The notes beneath the pieces are model-generated. The model made no database searches. It was not told where the DNA came from and saw only the letters and a program-made list of their open reading frames with translations. From CAZHZT01 sp964537285 (GTDB taxonomy: Bacteria > Bacteroidota > Bacteroidia > Chitinophagales > Saprospiraceae), in assembly GCA_964537285.1 (NCBI GenBank), contig CAZHZT010000069.1:1-30099 (forward strand): a DNA stretch of 30,099 nucleotides, given 5' to 3'. Made by a program: the position numbers and the translations under genes. This document shows, one piece after another, positions 23,707 to 30,099 of this stretch (position 1 is its first letter; each line of letters opens with the position of its first letter).

Positions 23707-24252
23707 CTAATCGAAGAGAACAAAAATATTGTTATTTAATTTACTCAATGCCCTTTGAGTTCTTTTAGAGGGCCTAAAGCTCACTTTCTCAGATTGGATT
23801 CCCAACTCTATGCCCCATTCTTCATTCTTCACTATTTTCGTGAAAGCTGCCAAGGGGATAATTAGTTTAAACCTGGATTCAAATCCCTTTTTTATCTTTT
23901 CATTGAATAATAAATCCACTTCTGAACTAACAAAATCTGATTCTTTACCGACCAACCTAAAAGACTCCAGCGTTCGCACCGGCATCAGATTAATCAAACT
24001 AAAGTTGGCAGAAACGTTTCCCGCTAGAGTATCCAGATAACGGAAAGTAAAGTCGATCAAAAGTTCTTTTTCTCCATCAGAAGAAATAAAGGCAAGTGGT
24101 TTTATGAAATACTGAGTGCCTTCCTCTCCAACATAAAAGGTTTCATACAAATTACCCCCTGATCTCGATGTTCCTGGTTTAACTGAAAAACAACCGGATA
24201 TATAGATTGCTAGGAATACCAGTGATAAAGACAACAGCTTTGTTCTAGTCAT
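23707..24252 (-). CDS. Hypothetical lipoprotein
   Basis: A 181-residue protein with a lipoprotein signal peptide; lipobox-like AIYISGC, cysteine at about residue 21. The mature part is mostly beta strand (FYVGEEGTQYFIKPLAFIS, LLIDFTFRYLDTLAG, FKLIIPLAAFTKI), with a basic tail (FRPSKRTQRALSK). No named domain is recognised. It is the third of three minus-strand lipoprotein genes, 66 bp after the preceding one, so cotranscription is likely. A 13-bp match to the end of the family IV repeat (AGATGATTTCATT) occurs upstream of it, near 24298. Confidence 0.72.
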   Translation of the reverse strand: MTRTKLLSLSLVFLAIYISGCFSVKPGTSRSGGNLYETFYVGEEGTQYFIKPLAFISSDGEKELLIDFTFRYLDTLAGNVSANFSLINLMPVRTLESFRLVGKESDFVSSEVDLLFNEKIKKGFESRFKLIIPLAAFTKIVKNEEWGIELGIQSEKVSFRPSKRTQRALSKLNNNIFVLFD

Positions 24253-24318
24253 TAATTTAAATTTCGAATTTTGTCTTGTTGAAAAAAACTTCGGTTCTAG
24301 ATGATTTCATTAACTTAG

Positions 24319-24816
24319 TTAGTTTCTATCAGAGGATATTATTCTATTAGACAGATTTTCTATATTAAAAGAATTTATATGAATTTCTTTTGTATTCGAT
24401 ATTGCTAAAATGTACAGAAGGTCTTCATTTAATTTTTCAGCATATTCACTGACAAAGACTGAATCTTTTTGATAAGATTTAAAATCATATGTTTTACCAT
24501 CGGATTCCAGGGAAAGGGGATTTAATTTGTCTGCTAGTTTTGTCCCGGATATTTCATTCAGATTGGTATTGTAGGGTATGCCAATAAAGATATGATAATC
24601 AGGGCCCTTCAAACATTTGAATAAAGGCACTTGAACGGGCCTTTCACCGACAATGCCAAAATACATTTCCTTAACCTCTGGAGATAGTTTCACAACTTTT
24701 TCAGCAGATAACGTCTGGAAATGCAAATTATTAAAGACTGGAATTTGTTTATTTTCTTTTGCAAGTTGGCAAGCTGTGAGCAAAAGAACAAAAATAAAAA
24801 GTAGTTTTATTTTCAT
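24319..24816 (-). CDS. Hypothetical lipoprotein
   Basis: A 165-residue protein counted from the internal Met (MKIKLLFIFVLLLTAC), because that start gives a proper lipoprotein signal with the cysteine at residue 16. A start 14 codons earlier (24858) would put polar residues before the signal and overlap the hairpin upstream. The mature part has alternating strands and a charged C-terminus ending SSDRN. No family recognised. The upstream minus-strand gene is TRL-like, and the downstream gene is another lipoprotein. Confidence 0.7.
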   Translation of the reverse strand: MKIKLLFIFVLLLTACQLAKENKQIPVFNNLHFQTLSAEKVVKLSPEVKEMYFGIVGERPVQVPLFKCLKGPDYHIFIGIPYNTNLNEISGTKLADKLNPLSLESDGKTYDFKSYQKDSVFVSEYAEKLNEDLLYILAISNTKEIHINSFNIENLSNRIISSDRN

Positions 24817-24849
24817 ATTTTCCGGAAGTCCATGAAAATTTTCAGAAAG

Positions 24850-24904
24850 ACTGTCCAAAAAATTTCTTTCTTGCCAAGAGCAATGAACTATTTTTTTGAA
24901 CAGC
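24850..24904 (-). terminator. Imperfect hairpin between the TRL-like gene and the next lipoprotein
   Basis: ACTGTCCAAAAAAT and ATTTTTTTGAACAGC pair with one or two mismatches across a 26-nt loop, 19 nt beyond the TRL-like stop. It may attenuate read-through. The GGCTGTTCAAAA edge also resembles many insertion-sequence ends, so a decayed miniature element is an alternative. Confidence 0.4.
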
Positions 24905-24923
24905 CTCCTTTTATAGGTCAGTA

Positions 24924-25208
24924 TTATTCTCCTGTAACGATCGTCTCATAAGTAACAACTAGGCCTAAAATGCTAGTGTACTTTATATCAACAGTAGAAA
25001 TCTTTTTGATTCCACCATTCTGAGCTGCTTTACGGATACTTGCATCCTGATCGAAAAATAAAACACTGAAGTAGCCAGTAGCTTTTGCAGTACCTACTCT
25101 GGATCCTACTTCGTTGCTGGTAGCATTTACAGGTAAAGTTAAAGCGCAGCTGGACATCATAGCTACGAGAGCAAATAATGCGATGATTGTTTTGATTTTT
25201 TTAAGCAT
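24924..25208 (-). CDS. TRL-like family lipoprotein
   Basis: A 94-residue small lipoprotein counted from MLKKIKTIIALFALVAMM. The signal ends at the lipobox MMSSC, giving the acylated cysteine at about residue 21. The mature part (VGSRVGTAKATGYFSVLFFDQDASIRKAAQNGGI, then KISTVDIKYTSILGLVVTYETIV) matches the TRL-like family as I know it, in which a GxA(x)GYF-type turn precedes a DxS(I)xxAAxxGGI segment. Function unknown. Frames extending 38 codons further upstream carry an unlikely basic N-terminus, so the internal Met is chosen. It leads a run of three minus-strand lipoprotein genes. Confidence 0.78.
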   Translation of the reverse strand: MLKKIKTIIALFALVAMMSSCALTLPVNATSNEVGSRVGTAKATGYFSVLFFDQDASIRKAAQNGGIKKISTVDIKYTSILGLVVTYETIVTGE

Positions 25209-25365
25209 GACATAAGGCTTTAGTTTTATTCCTACTCTTAAGGCTTTTCGGAATCCTCCCCGTTTTTTTAATGGATTCGGCTTCCATTTCGCCTCAATAA
25301 TAACAATTTTTGCTCTTGTCATAAAAGATTTAATAAGGTTTTTTTCAACAAAATCGTTTTTAGTT

Positions 25366-25625
25366 CAGCGATTCTCGCTTTAAAATAACCGCGCCTACGG
25401 CGCGAAATTTGTTATTTGAGGGAGGCCGAAAGGGCCATTTTGCTTCGCAAAATGGCCCTTTCGGCCTCCCTCAAGAGGAAATATCGCCGCGAAGCGGCGT
25501 AAGCTTGGTTTTGGAAAGTAAACGCGCCTACAGCGCGAGATTTGTTATTTGAGGGGAGCCGAAAGGGCTATTTTGCGAAGCAAAATAGCCCTTTCGGCTC
25601 CCCTCAAATAACAAATCTCGCGCTG
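25366..25625 (+). mobile_element. MITE-like element family II, copy B (fused dimer)
   Basis: Unit 1 starts CAGCGATTCTCG and runs through the three-hairpin structure (central arms 28 bp, 25416-25443/25447-25474) to GGTTTTGGAA, near 25516. There it passes into the interior of a second copy at a shared TTTGGA. Unit 2 keeps its left hairpin sequence and central stem but then repeats its own left side in reverse, giving a 95-nt palindrome (25531-25625, arms 46 bp, loop GAA). No target duplication is visible. Confidence 0.75.
25531..25625 (-). terminator. 46-bp-arm palindrome 3 nt after a stop codon
   Basis: Perfect inverted repeat made from the second family II unit, ending 3 nt from the stop of the beta-helix/SprB gene. 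On the minus strand it would form an extremely stable RNA hairpin directly after the stop. It could end transcription or protect the 3' end. Confidence 0.6.
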
Positions 25626-25628
25626 TTT

Positions 25629-28600
25629 CTAGTTTTTAACTATAATAAGCTTTTTATATGTGCCATCGTTAATGCTATAAAAATACAGGCCTGCCGGCAA
25701 GGAATTAATACTCAGTAGTTTACCTGCCACAACTTCTCGGTCTAGAACTAAATTACCCCAAGCATCTACTATTCGAAACCTAAGATTTCCTCCGGCAGAT
25801 GTATTTATTTGGACATGTTCGACGGCAGGGTTTGGAAACAAGCTGAAATTAGTTTCAAAGCCTGCATTCGTCGCGCTATTTAAAAAATCCACTTCAAAAT
25901 CATATAAATACTTACAATCATTAGCATCTGTTATAGTGCAAAAATAAACTCCTGCCTGAATGCCTAGTAGATTTTGTGTAACAAGATCATTACTCCACAA
26001 AAAGGTATAGGGTGGCGTTCCTCCGCTAATAGATTGTATAAGAATATTGCCATCTGTACTCACCGGGGTCGTAGCAGGCAGTACTTCGAACTCCAAGTCC
26101 AAAGAATCGGGATCAACTAATTCAATTGCAATACTATCCGAACAAGCATTTGCATCTGTAAGGGAAAGAACATAAATGCCTTCTGCTAAGTCCAAAGCAA
26201 TAGAATCCGTTCCTCCATGTGCCCATGAATAGGCGTAAGGCGGAGTAGCCCCAACAACTAAAACTGAAGCCTGACCATCTGAGAACCCAAAACAACTCGG
26301 GTCAATTGCTTGATAAGTTATTGAAAATGAATCCGGTTGTTCCAAGAGAATGCTGATTGTATCATTACATTCCTGAGCATCTGAAAGTATCACTTCCCAG
26401 GTGCCGGCTATTAAACCAGAAAGAGCATTACTTGTGTCTCCGGTATTCCAATTGTAACTAAATGGCGGTGTTCCTCCCGTTGGAAGTAATTCAATAGCTC
26501 CACTGGCATCGCCATAGCATTGGGGTTCGATTCTAATCACTTCCAGCTCAATTGAGTCTGGCTGGAGCAACTCAAATACGATGGTATCCTGACAATCATT
26601 GGCATCAGAGAAGATGACATAATGCATACCTGCTTCTAATTCAAGCGCTACAGAATCCATTGATTTATTGCTCCAGTCATAAGTGTAGGGAGCCACTCCA
26701 CCCTGAATGGTAATTGAAGCCATTCCGTTTTCTGCTCCATGACAAGTGGGGTTTTCAGAGAATGTCTGTATTTGAATGGAATCTGGTTGTTCCAAAGAAA
26801 AAGAAATTGAATCCTGACAACCGTTTTTGTCAGTAATGATCACTTTGTATGCTCCGGGTGGTAGTTGCTGTTGCTCTTGTCCTGAAGCTCCGTTATTCCA
26901 GTTAAATTGATAGGGAGTAGTTCCTCCGGATACATTTATAAAAGCACTGCCATTATTTAATCCAAAGCAGCTTGGTTCTTCAACACTTAAACCCAACGAT
27001 ATCTTATCAGGCTCAAATAAGTCCCGAATAAACGATTGTGTGCAGCCATTAGCATCTGTAACAATCACCGAATACTTTGAAGACCCAAGATCAGTAATTA
27101 GGGAATCCACATCACCGGTATTCCAATTATATTGATAAGGAGGTACTCCACCGATTGGTGTTGCGCTGATCATGCCATCCATGAATCCATGGCAACTTAT
27201 GGAGTCCATCACTATTTCGATTCCTAAAGAGTCGGGTTCTTGCAATGCTATAAAAAAAGAATCCATGCAAAGGTCTGCATCTTGCACATAAAAGGAGTAA
27301 GTTCCGGCACTCAAACCAGTATTAATGCCCGGAAGCGTATCCTGTAGTTCATTGGTAATACTGACGGGTTCAAGGCCATCTACTTCCAAAATAATTTTTC
27401 CGGAAAGATCATCAAAGCAGTTTAAGTTTTCCACTTCTTCGACAAATGCAATAAATAGCTTTTGCTCAAATGCTCCTATGTCAATCGTGTCACCCATAAG
27501 GCGAGGACCTCCTGAATAATCCGTCATTATGAATAAACTATCCATTACGCTATTATCTCCTCTGTTAATCAGAGGGGAACACGATCGAATTCTGGAGAAA
27601 CCAGCAGGATCTTCTTTCAATAATGGATTGATGTGTATGCTTGTAATATTATTAGAGCCGATAATAGGAGGAGTCATCCCCCCGACAAGTTGGATATAAG
27701 GTTGAAGGGAGTTTTTATCAAAAAAAGAATGACTAAAAGTCAGGGTCGTGTTATTAAAACTCCCCAGGCCTCCTGTTGATTGAGTGAATTCATTTTTCCA
27801 AAACAAGCAGTTAAGGAAAGATATTTCATTATTGATAGGCTGTCCATTAATTTCATCTGTCAAAAACCAAAACAAGCCTGGTGCCCCTGAAATGGGCTTA
27901 TTTTCTATAAAGTTGCAATTTATAAATTGGTGATTTAACTGAGAAAATGTAGGTACACTGACAATACATCCATTTTCATTTTTTTCGAAAATAGTATTGA
28001 CAAAGCTTAAACTAAACCCGGCATTACTGAAAACCTCCCCGCCTTCATTTTCTTTGAATAAACAGTTCGTAAAATAGAAGTTTTCTGCTGTTGGGCTTGC
28101 AGCTCCGTTAATTAAGGAAAAACAACTTCCGGTATTTGAATCTATACCGGTAATAATATTCCTGTCAAATACGCACTGATTAAATGAAAAGGTAATGTCA
28201 TTTGCAAAGGAAAATACAATAAAAGCACCGCCTTCCGTATTGGCATCATTTTTTATAAAAAGGCAGGAATCAATTAAATAACTTCCGTCAAAAACAATAG
28301 GTTGGATGATCATAGCTCCTCCTACACTAGCTTCGTTTTCTTCAAAAACACAAGAACGGATAATGATCAAATTATCTCCAAAAGTGGGAAAGGATTCCAA
28401 AGCGCCTCCACTAGAAGATTCATTGCGATAAAAAGTACAATTTTGAAGAATAAAAGGCTTGTCTTGAACAAACTTCCCTCTCAACTCAATAGCTCCACCA
28501 GTAAATAGAGTACGATTATTCTCAAAATGGCAATACTCAATCCTCAGACCAAGCCCAATACTAGAGGCTTTAGAATTGCAGATAATAGCTCCTCCCTGCC

Positions 28601-29216
28601 GATTTGCAAAATTATTTCTGAATGTACAATTCAAGATTTGCATAGCATTGATTTCATTATCCTGCAAACTAATATTTATTCCTCCTCCATTTCGTTGAGG
28701 CGTTTCAGCATTCCCTGACTCAAAGTCAGCATTACCGCCCTGAATCACGAGACCATCGAGAACGGTTGTGCTATCGCAATTTCCTGCAATGATAATCGTG
28801 TATGAATTGTCTGTCGAATCATTGCTTACACCAATATCTCCACTCAGGATGGTAGGATTCAAAGTCCAATCGCGTTGATGAAGCTGAGTTTCATTCCCTT
28901 GAAAGCCTCCGTAGATCCGAACTCCGTTTTGGATTTGAAAAGAGATGTTCCGATCATCCGATTCGGTAGGTAAATACCGACCCTGAGCTACCCAAACAGT
29001 ATCCCCATAAACAGCGCTTTGCAGCGCCTTTGAAAGCGTCAGGTAAGCAGATGACCAGCTTTTACCATCCTCCATTATTGCAGGAGCGTTCTCATCTACG
29101 TAAATAACTTGTGCATTCCCCTCCTGAAAAAAAAGAAACAAACTGCATAAGATCCAAAGAATTTTTTGCAACTTCCCACCAGAAATACAAAACATTTTCA
29201 AGCTAGATTTGTCCAT
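25629..29216 (-). CDS. Giant T9SS substrate: beta-helix plus SprB repeats
   Basis: An 1195-residue exported protein. Residues 1-36 are a signal peptide ending EGNAQ. About 38-575 form a right-handed beta-helix, choice-of-anchor Q/pectin-lyase-like, with repeating I.NC.F..N....GGAI units. A DYSGGPRLMGDTIDIGAFEQ-type segment closes it. About 590-1095 hold seven SprB-type repeats with the pattern CxGxxxGxaxxxxxGGxpPYxYxWnxG...DxxxCxD (for example YGDASGAIELLPTGGTPPFS). Residues 1120-1195 are a T9SS type A sorting domain (LFPNPA near its start, KLIIVKN at the end). SprB in Flavobacterium is a gliding adhesin; a similar adhesin or matrix role is inferred. A long palindrome lies 3 nt downstream. 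Confidence 0.92.
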   Translation of the reverse strand: MDKSSLKMFCISGGKLQKILWILCSLFLFFQEGNAQVIYVDENAPAIMEDGKSWSSAYLTLSKALQSAVYGDTVWVAQGRYLPTESDDRNISFQIQNGVRIYGGFQGNETQLHQRDWTLNPTILSGDIGVSNDSTDNSYTIIIAGNCDSTTVLDGLVIQGGNADFESGNAETPQRNGGGINISLQDNEINAMQILNCTFRNNFANRQGGAIICNSKASSIGLGLRIEYCHFENNRTLFTGGAIELRGKFVQDKPFILQNCTFYRNESSSGGALESFPTFGDNLIIIRSCVFEENEASVGGAMIIQPIVFDGSYLIDSCLFIKNDANTEGGAFIVFSFANDITFSFNQCVFDRNIITGIDSNTGSCFSLINGAASPTAENFYFTNCLFKENEGGEVFSNAGFSLSFVNTIFEKNENGCIVSVPTFSQLNHQFINCNFIENKPISGAPGLFWFLTDEINGQPINNEISFLNCLFWKNEFTQSTGGLGSFNNTTLTFSHSFFDKNSLQPYIQLVGGMTPPIIGSNNITSIHINPLLKEDPAGFSRIRSCSPLINRGDNSVMDSLFIMTDYSGGPRLMGDTIDIGAFEQKLFIAFVEEVENLNCFDDLSGKIILEVDGLEPVSITNELQDTLPGINTGLSAGTYSFYVQDADLCMDSFFIALQEPDSLGIEIVMDSISCHGFMDGMISATPIGGVPPYQYNWNTGDVDSLITDLGSSKYSVIVTDANGCTQSFIRDLFEPDKISLGLSVEEPSCFGLNNGSAFINVSGGTTPYQFNWNNGASGQEQQQLPPGAYKVIITDKNGCQDSISFSLEQPDSIQIQTFSENPTCHGAENGMASITIQGGVAPYTYDWSNKSMDSVALELEAGMHYVIFSDANDCQDTIVFELLQPDSIELEVIRIEPQCYGDASGAIELLPTGGTPPFSYNWNTGDTSNALSGLIAGTWEVILSDAQECNDTISILLEQPDSFSITYQAIDPSCFGFSDGQASVLVVGATPPYAYSWAHGGTDSIALDLAEGIYVLSLTDANACSDSIAIELVDPDSLDLEFEVLPATTPVSTDGNILIQSISGGTPPYTFLWSNDLVTQNLLGIQAGVYFCTITDANDCKYLYDFEVDFLNSATNAGFETNFSLFPNPAVEHVQINTSAGGNLRFRIVDAWGNLVLDREVVAGKLLSINSLPAGLYFYSINDGTYKKLIIVKN

Positions 29217-29329
29217 TATGGGTGTTTTTGAGATGACTTTTAATTGAGCTTGGATTGTTAGGCAGGTTTATGGATCCAAAAAATCCGAAAGTGGTGTTTC
29301 TCAACACTCTCAACTCCTTAAACCTCTGC

Positions 29330-29460
29330 CAGCGATTCTCGCTTTGGAAAATAAACGCGCCTACGACGCGAAACTTCTTTTTTGAGGGATCCCTCAAAAG
29401 AAAATATCGCCCGCTACGCGGCGTAAATTTATTTCTGGCTTTCCAAAGCAAGCAATGCTG
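29330..29460 (+). mobile_element. MITE-like element family II, copy C (central hairpin lost)
   Basis: Starts CAGCGATTCTCG and ends AGCAATGCTG; 131 bp. The outer hairpins CGCGCCTACGACGCG and CGCCCGCTACGCGGCG remain, but the central stem is cut down to GAGGGATCCCTC. Flanks ACCTCTGC (29322-29329) and ACCTCTAC (29461-29468) match at 7 of 8, consistent with a decayed target duplication. It occupies the divergent gap between the SprB-repeat gene and the iron-sulfur gene. Confidence 0.75.
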
Positions 29461-29496
29461 ACCTCTACTAAATCTATAAATTAATACGATCATATT

Positions 29497-29919
29497 ATGA
29501 AAAAGGTTAAAAAAGAATACACTAATGGAGAAGTGACTGTCGTCTGGCAAGCAGATAAATGCATTCACTCTTCCTTCTGCTGGAAAGAATTAGGGGAGGT
29601 TTTCAATCCCAAAGAACGCCCGTGGATAAATGTAGAAGGTGCTTCTACGGAACGCATTGTGGAGCAAGTGAAAAAATGCCCGTCAGGAGCTTTATCATTT
29701 TACATGAATGATGCCGAAAACCAAGAAGAAGAAAGCGCTGAAACCGCAGTGGAAGTAATGGAAAATGGCCCGCTACTGGTTCACGGCACTTTAAAAATTA
29801 CTCATAAGGATGGAACCAATGAAGTCAAGAACAGAACTACGGCTTTTTGTAGATGTGGCGCATCAAATAATAAGCCTTTCTGCGATGGAGCTCATCGCAA
29901 AATAGAGTTTAAAGGTTAG
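29497..29919 (+). CDS. Two-domain iron-sulfur protein: 4Fe-4S mono-cluster plus CDGSH
   Basis: A 140-residue cytoplasmic protein. Residues 1-70 look like the divergent mono-cluster ferredoxin domain (Fer4_19/Fjo21 type), with C22, C28 and C61 in CIHSSFC and KKCPSGALSFY. Residues 110-140 hold a CDGSH motif: C118-x-C120-GASNNKPF-C129-DG-A-H133, which binds a 2Fe-2S cluster with three Cys and one His. A Glu-rich linker joins the domains. Such fusions are annotated in Bacteroidota; the function is probably electron transfer or redox sensing but is not established. A family II element ends 36 bp upstream, so the promoter may overlap it. Confidence 0.9.
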   Translation: MKKVKKEYTNGEVTVVWQADKCIHSSFCWKELGEVFNPKERPWINVEGASTERIVEQVKKCPSGALSFYMNDAENQEEESAETAVEVMENGPLLVHGTLKITHKDGTNEVKNRTTAFCRCGASNNKPFCDGAHRKIEFKG

Positions 29920-30099
29920 AAAACCATTTTTTATAAGCCTGAGTTATCCCGGGTTTTAAGGAACTTCATGTTATCACGGTGATTAAAAATAGGTGCTGTA
30001 AGATCAATGTTTTAGGACCGGCCTTATTCAATTTAGCTTTTTGACAGGCTGGCAGCCGTTAAAAAATGAATACTGTTTGAGCCTCGGCGAGTTTATTCA
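29920..30099. other. Downstream gap to window end
   Basis: No gene is seen. The segment at 30067-30099 begins TGAATACTG and ends TTTATTCA, an inverted end pair that may be part of another dispersed repeat running out of the window. A start of a further gene cannot be identified. Confidence 0.4.

Noticed and set aside
24850..24910. Insertion-sequence remnant with GGCTGTTCAAAA end
   Set aside because: Only about 55 bp with mismatched arms and no target duplication; an attenuator is equally likely.
29203..29568. 121-codon minus-strand frame upstream of the SprB-repeat gene
   Set aside because: It crosses a family II element and overlaps the iron-sulfur gene antisense; no domain or signal is seen.

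Overview
The window looks like a chromosomal segment of a Bacteroidota bacterium, probably Saprospiria/Lewinella-like, although the class is only a guess. Reasons: two large secreted proteins have type IX secretion (T9SS) C-terminal domains, and PorT, a T9SS outer-membrane component, is encoded here. A menaquinone-type UbiE, SprB repeats, many short lipoproteins and Bacteroidota-style promoter motifs (TAnnTTTG) without clear Shine-Dalgarno sequences fit as well. No rRNA, tRNA, CRISPR array, phage gene or transposase gene was found.

Layout. 0.1-3.6 kb: a T9SS-exported choice-of-anchor B protein and miaA, both on the minus strand. 3.8-5.8 kb: a small secreted DUF6794-like protein, ubiE/menG and porT, packed tightly. 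6.1-9.3 kb: an ACP phosphodiesterase-like gene on the minus strand, then a two-gene operon of a DegT-type sugar aminotransferase and an aspartate-type aminotransferase. 9.9-13.3 kb: a giant secreted WG-repeat protein. 13.3-14.9 kb: an AT-rich gap with a micro-ORF, an orphan terminator and a repeat. 14.9-16.9 kb: a TTG-started helical-repeat protein converging on a small coiled-coil protein. 17.2-19.3 kb: a fused ADP-forming acyl-CoA synthetase. 19.6-22.7 kb: an outer-membrane barrel, a lipoprotein, a CBS-domain protein and a tandem universal stress protein. 23.1-25.2 kb: two very small proteins and three minus-strand lipoproteins, one TRL-like. 25.6-29.2 kb: a giant beta-helix/SprB-repeat T9SS substrate. 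29.5-29.9 kb: a small double iron-sulfur protein.

The most unusual content lies between genes. Nearly every gap holds a dispersed palindromic repeat. Two families look like miniature transposable elements. Family I (110-115 bp, ends GTTCTTTGACA / TGTCAAAGAACG) has four copies, each flanked by perfect or slightly decayed 9-bp direct repeats. Family II (131-170 bp, three nested hairpins, ends CAGCGATTCTCG / CGAGAATNGCTG) has one copy with a perfect 9-bp duplication (TAATTATTG), one with a decayed duplication and an internal deletion, and one fused, refolded dimer. Three more repeat families and a shared terminator stem (ATCCCGAA-AA-TTCGGGAT) are also present. Several repeats touch gene ends: they supply the last codons and stop of two genes, sit 3 nt or less from other stop codons as 41-46-bp hairpins, or separate a gene from its upstream leader. 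No gene here obviously mobilises them, so any mobilising enzyme must be encoded elsewhere.
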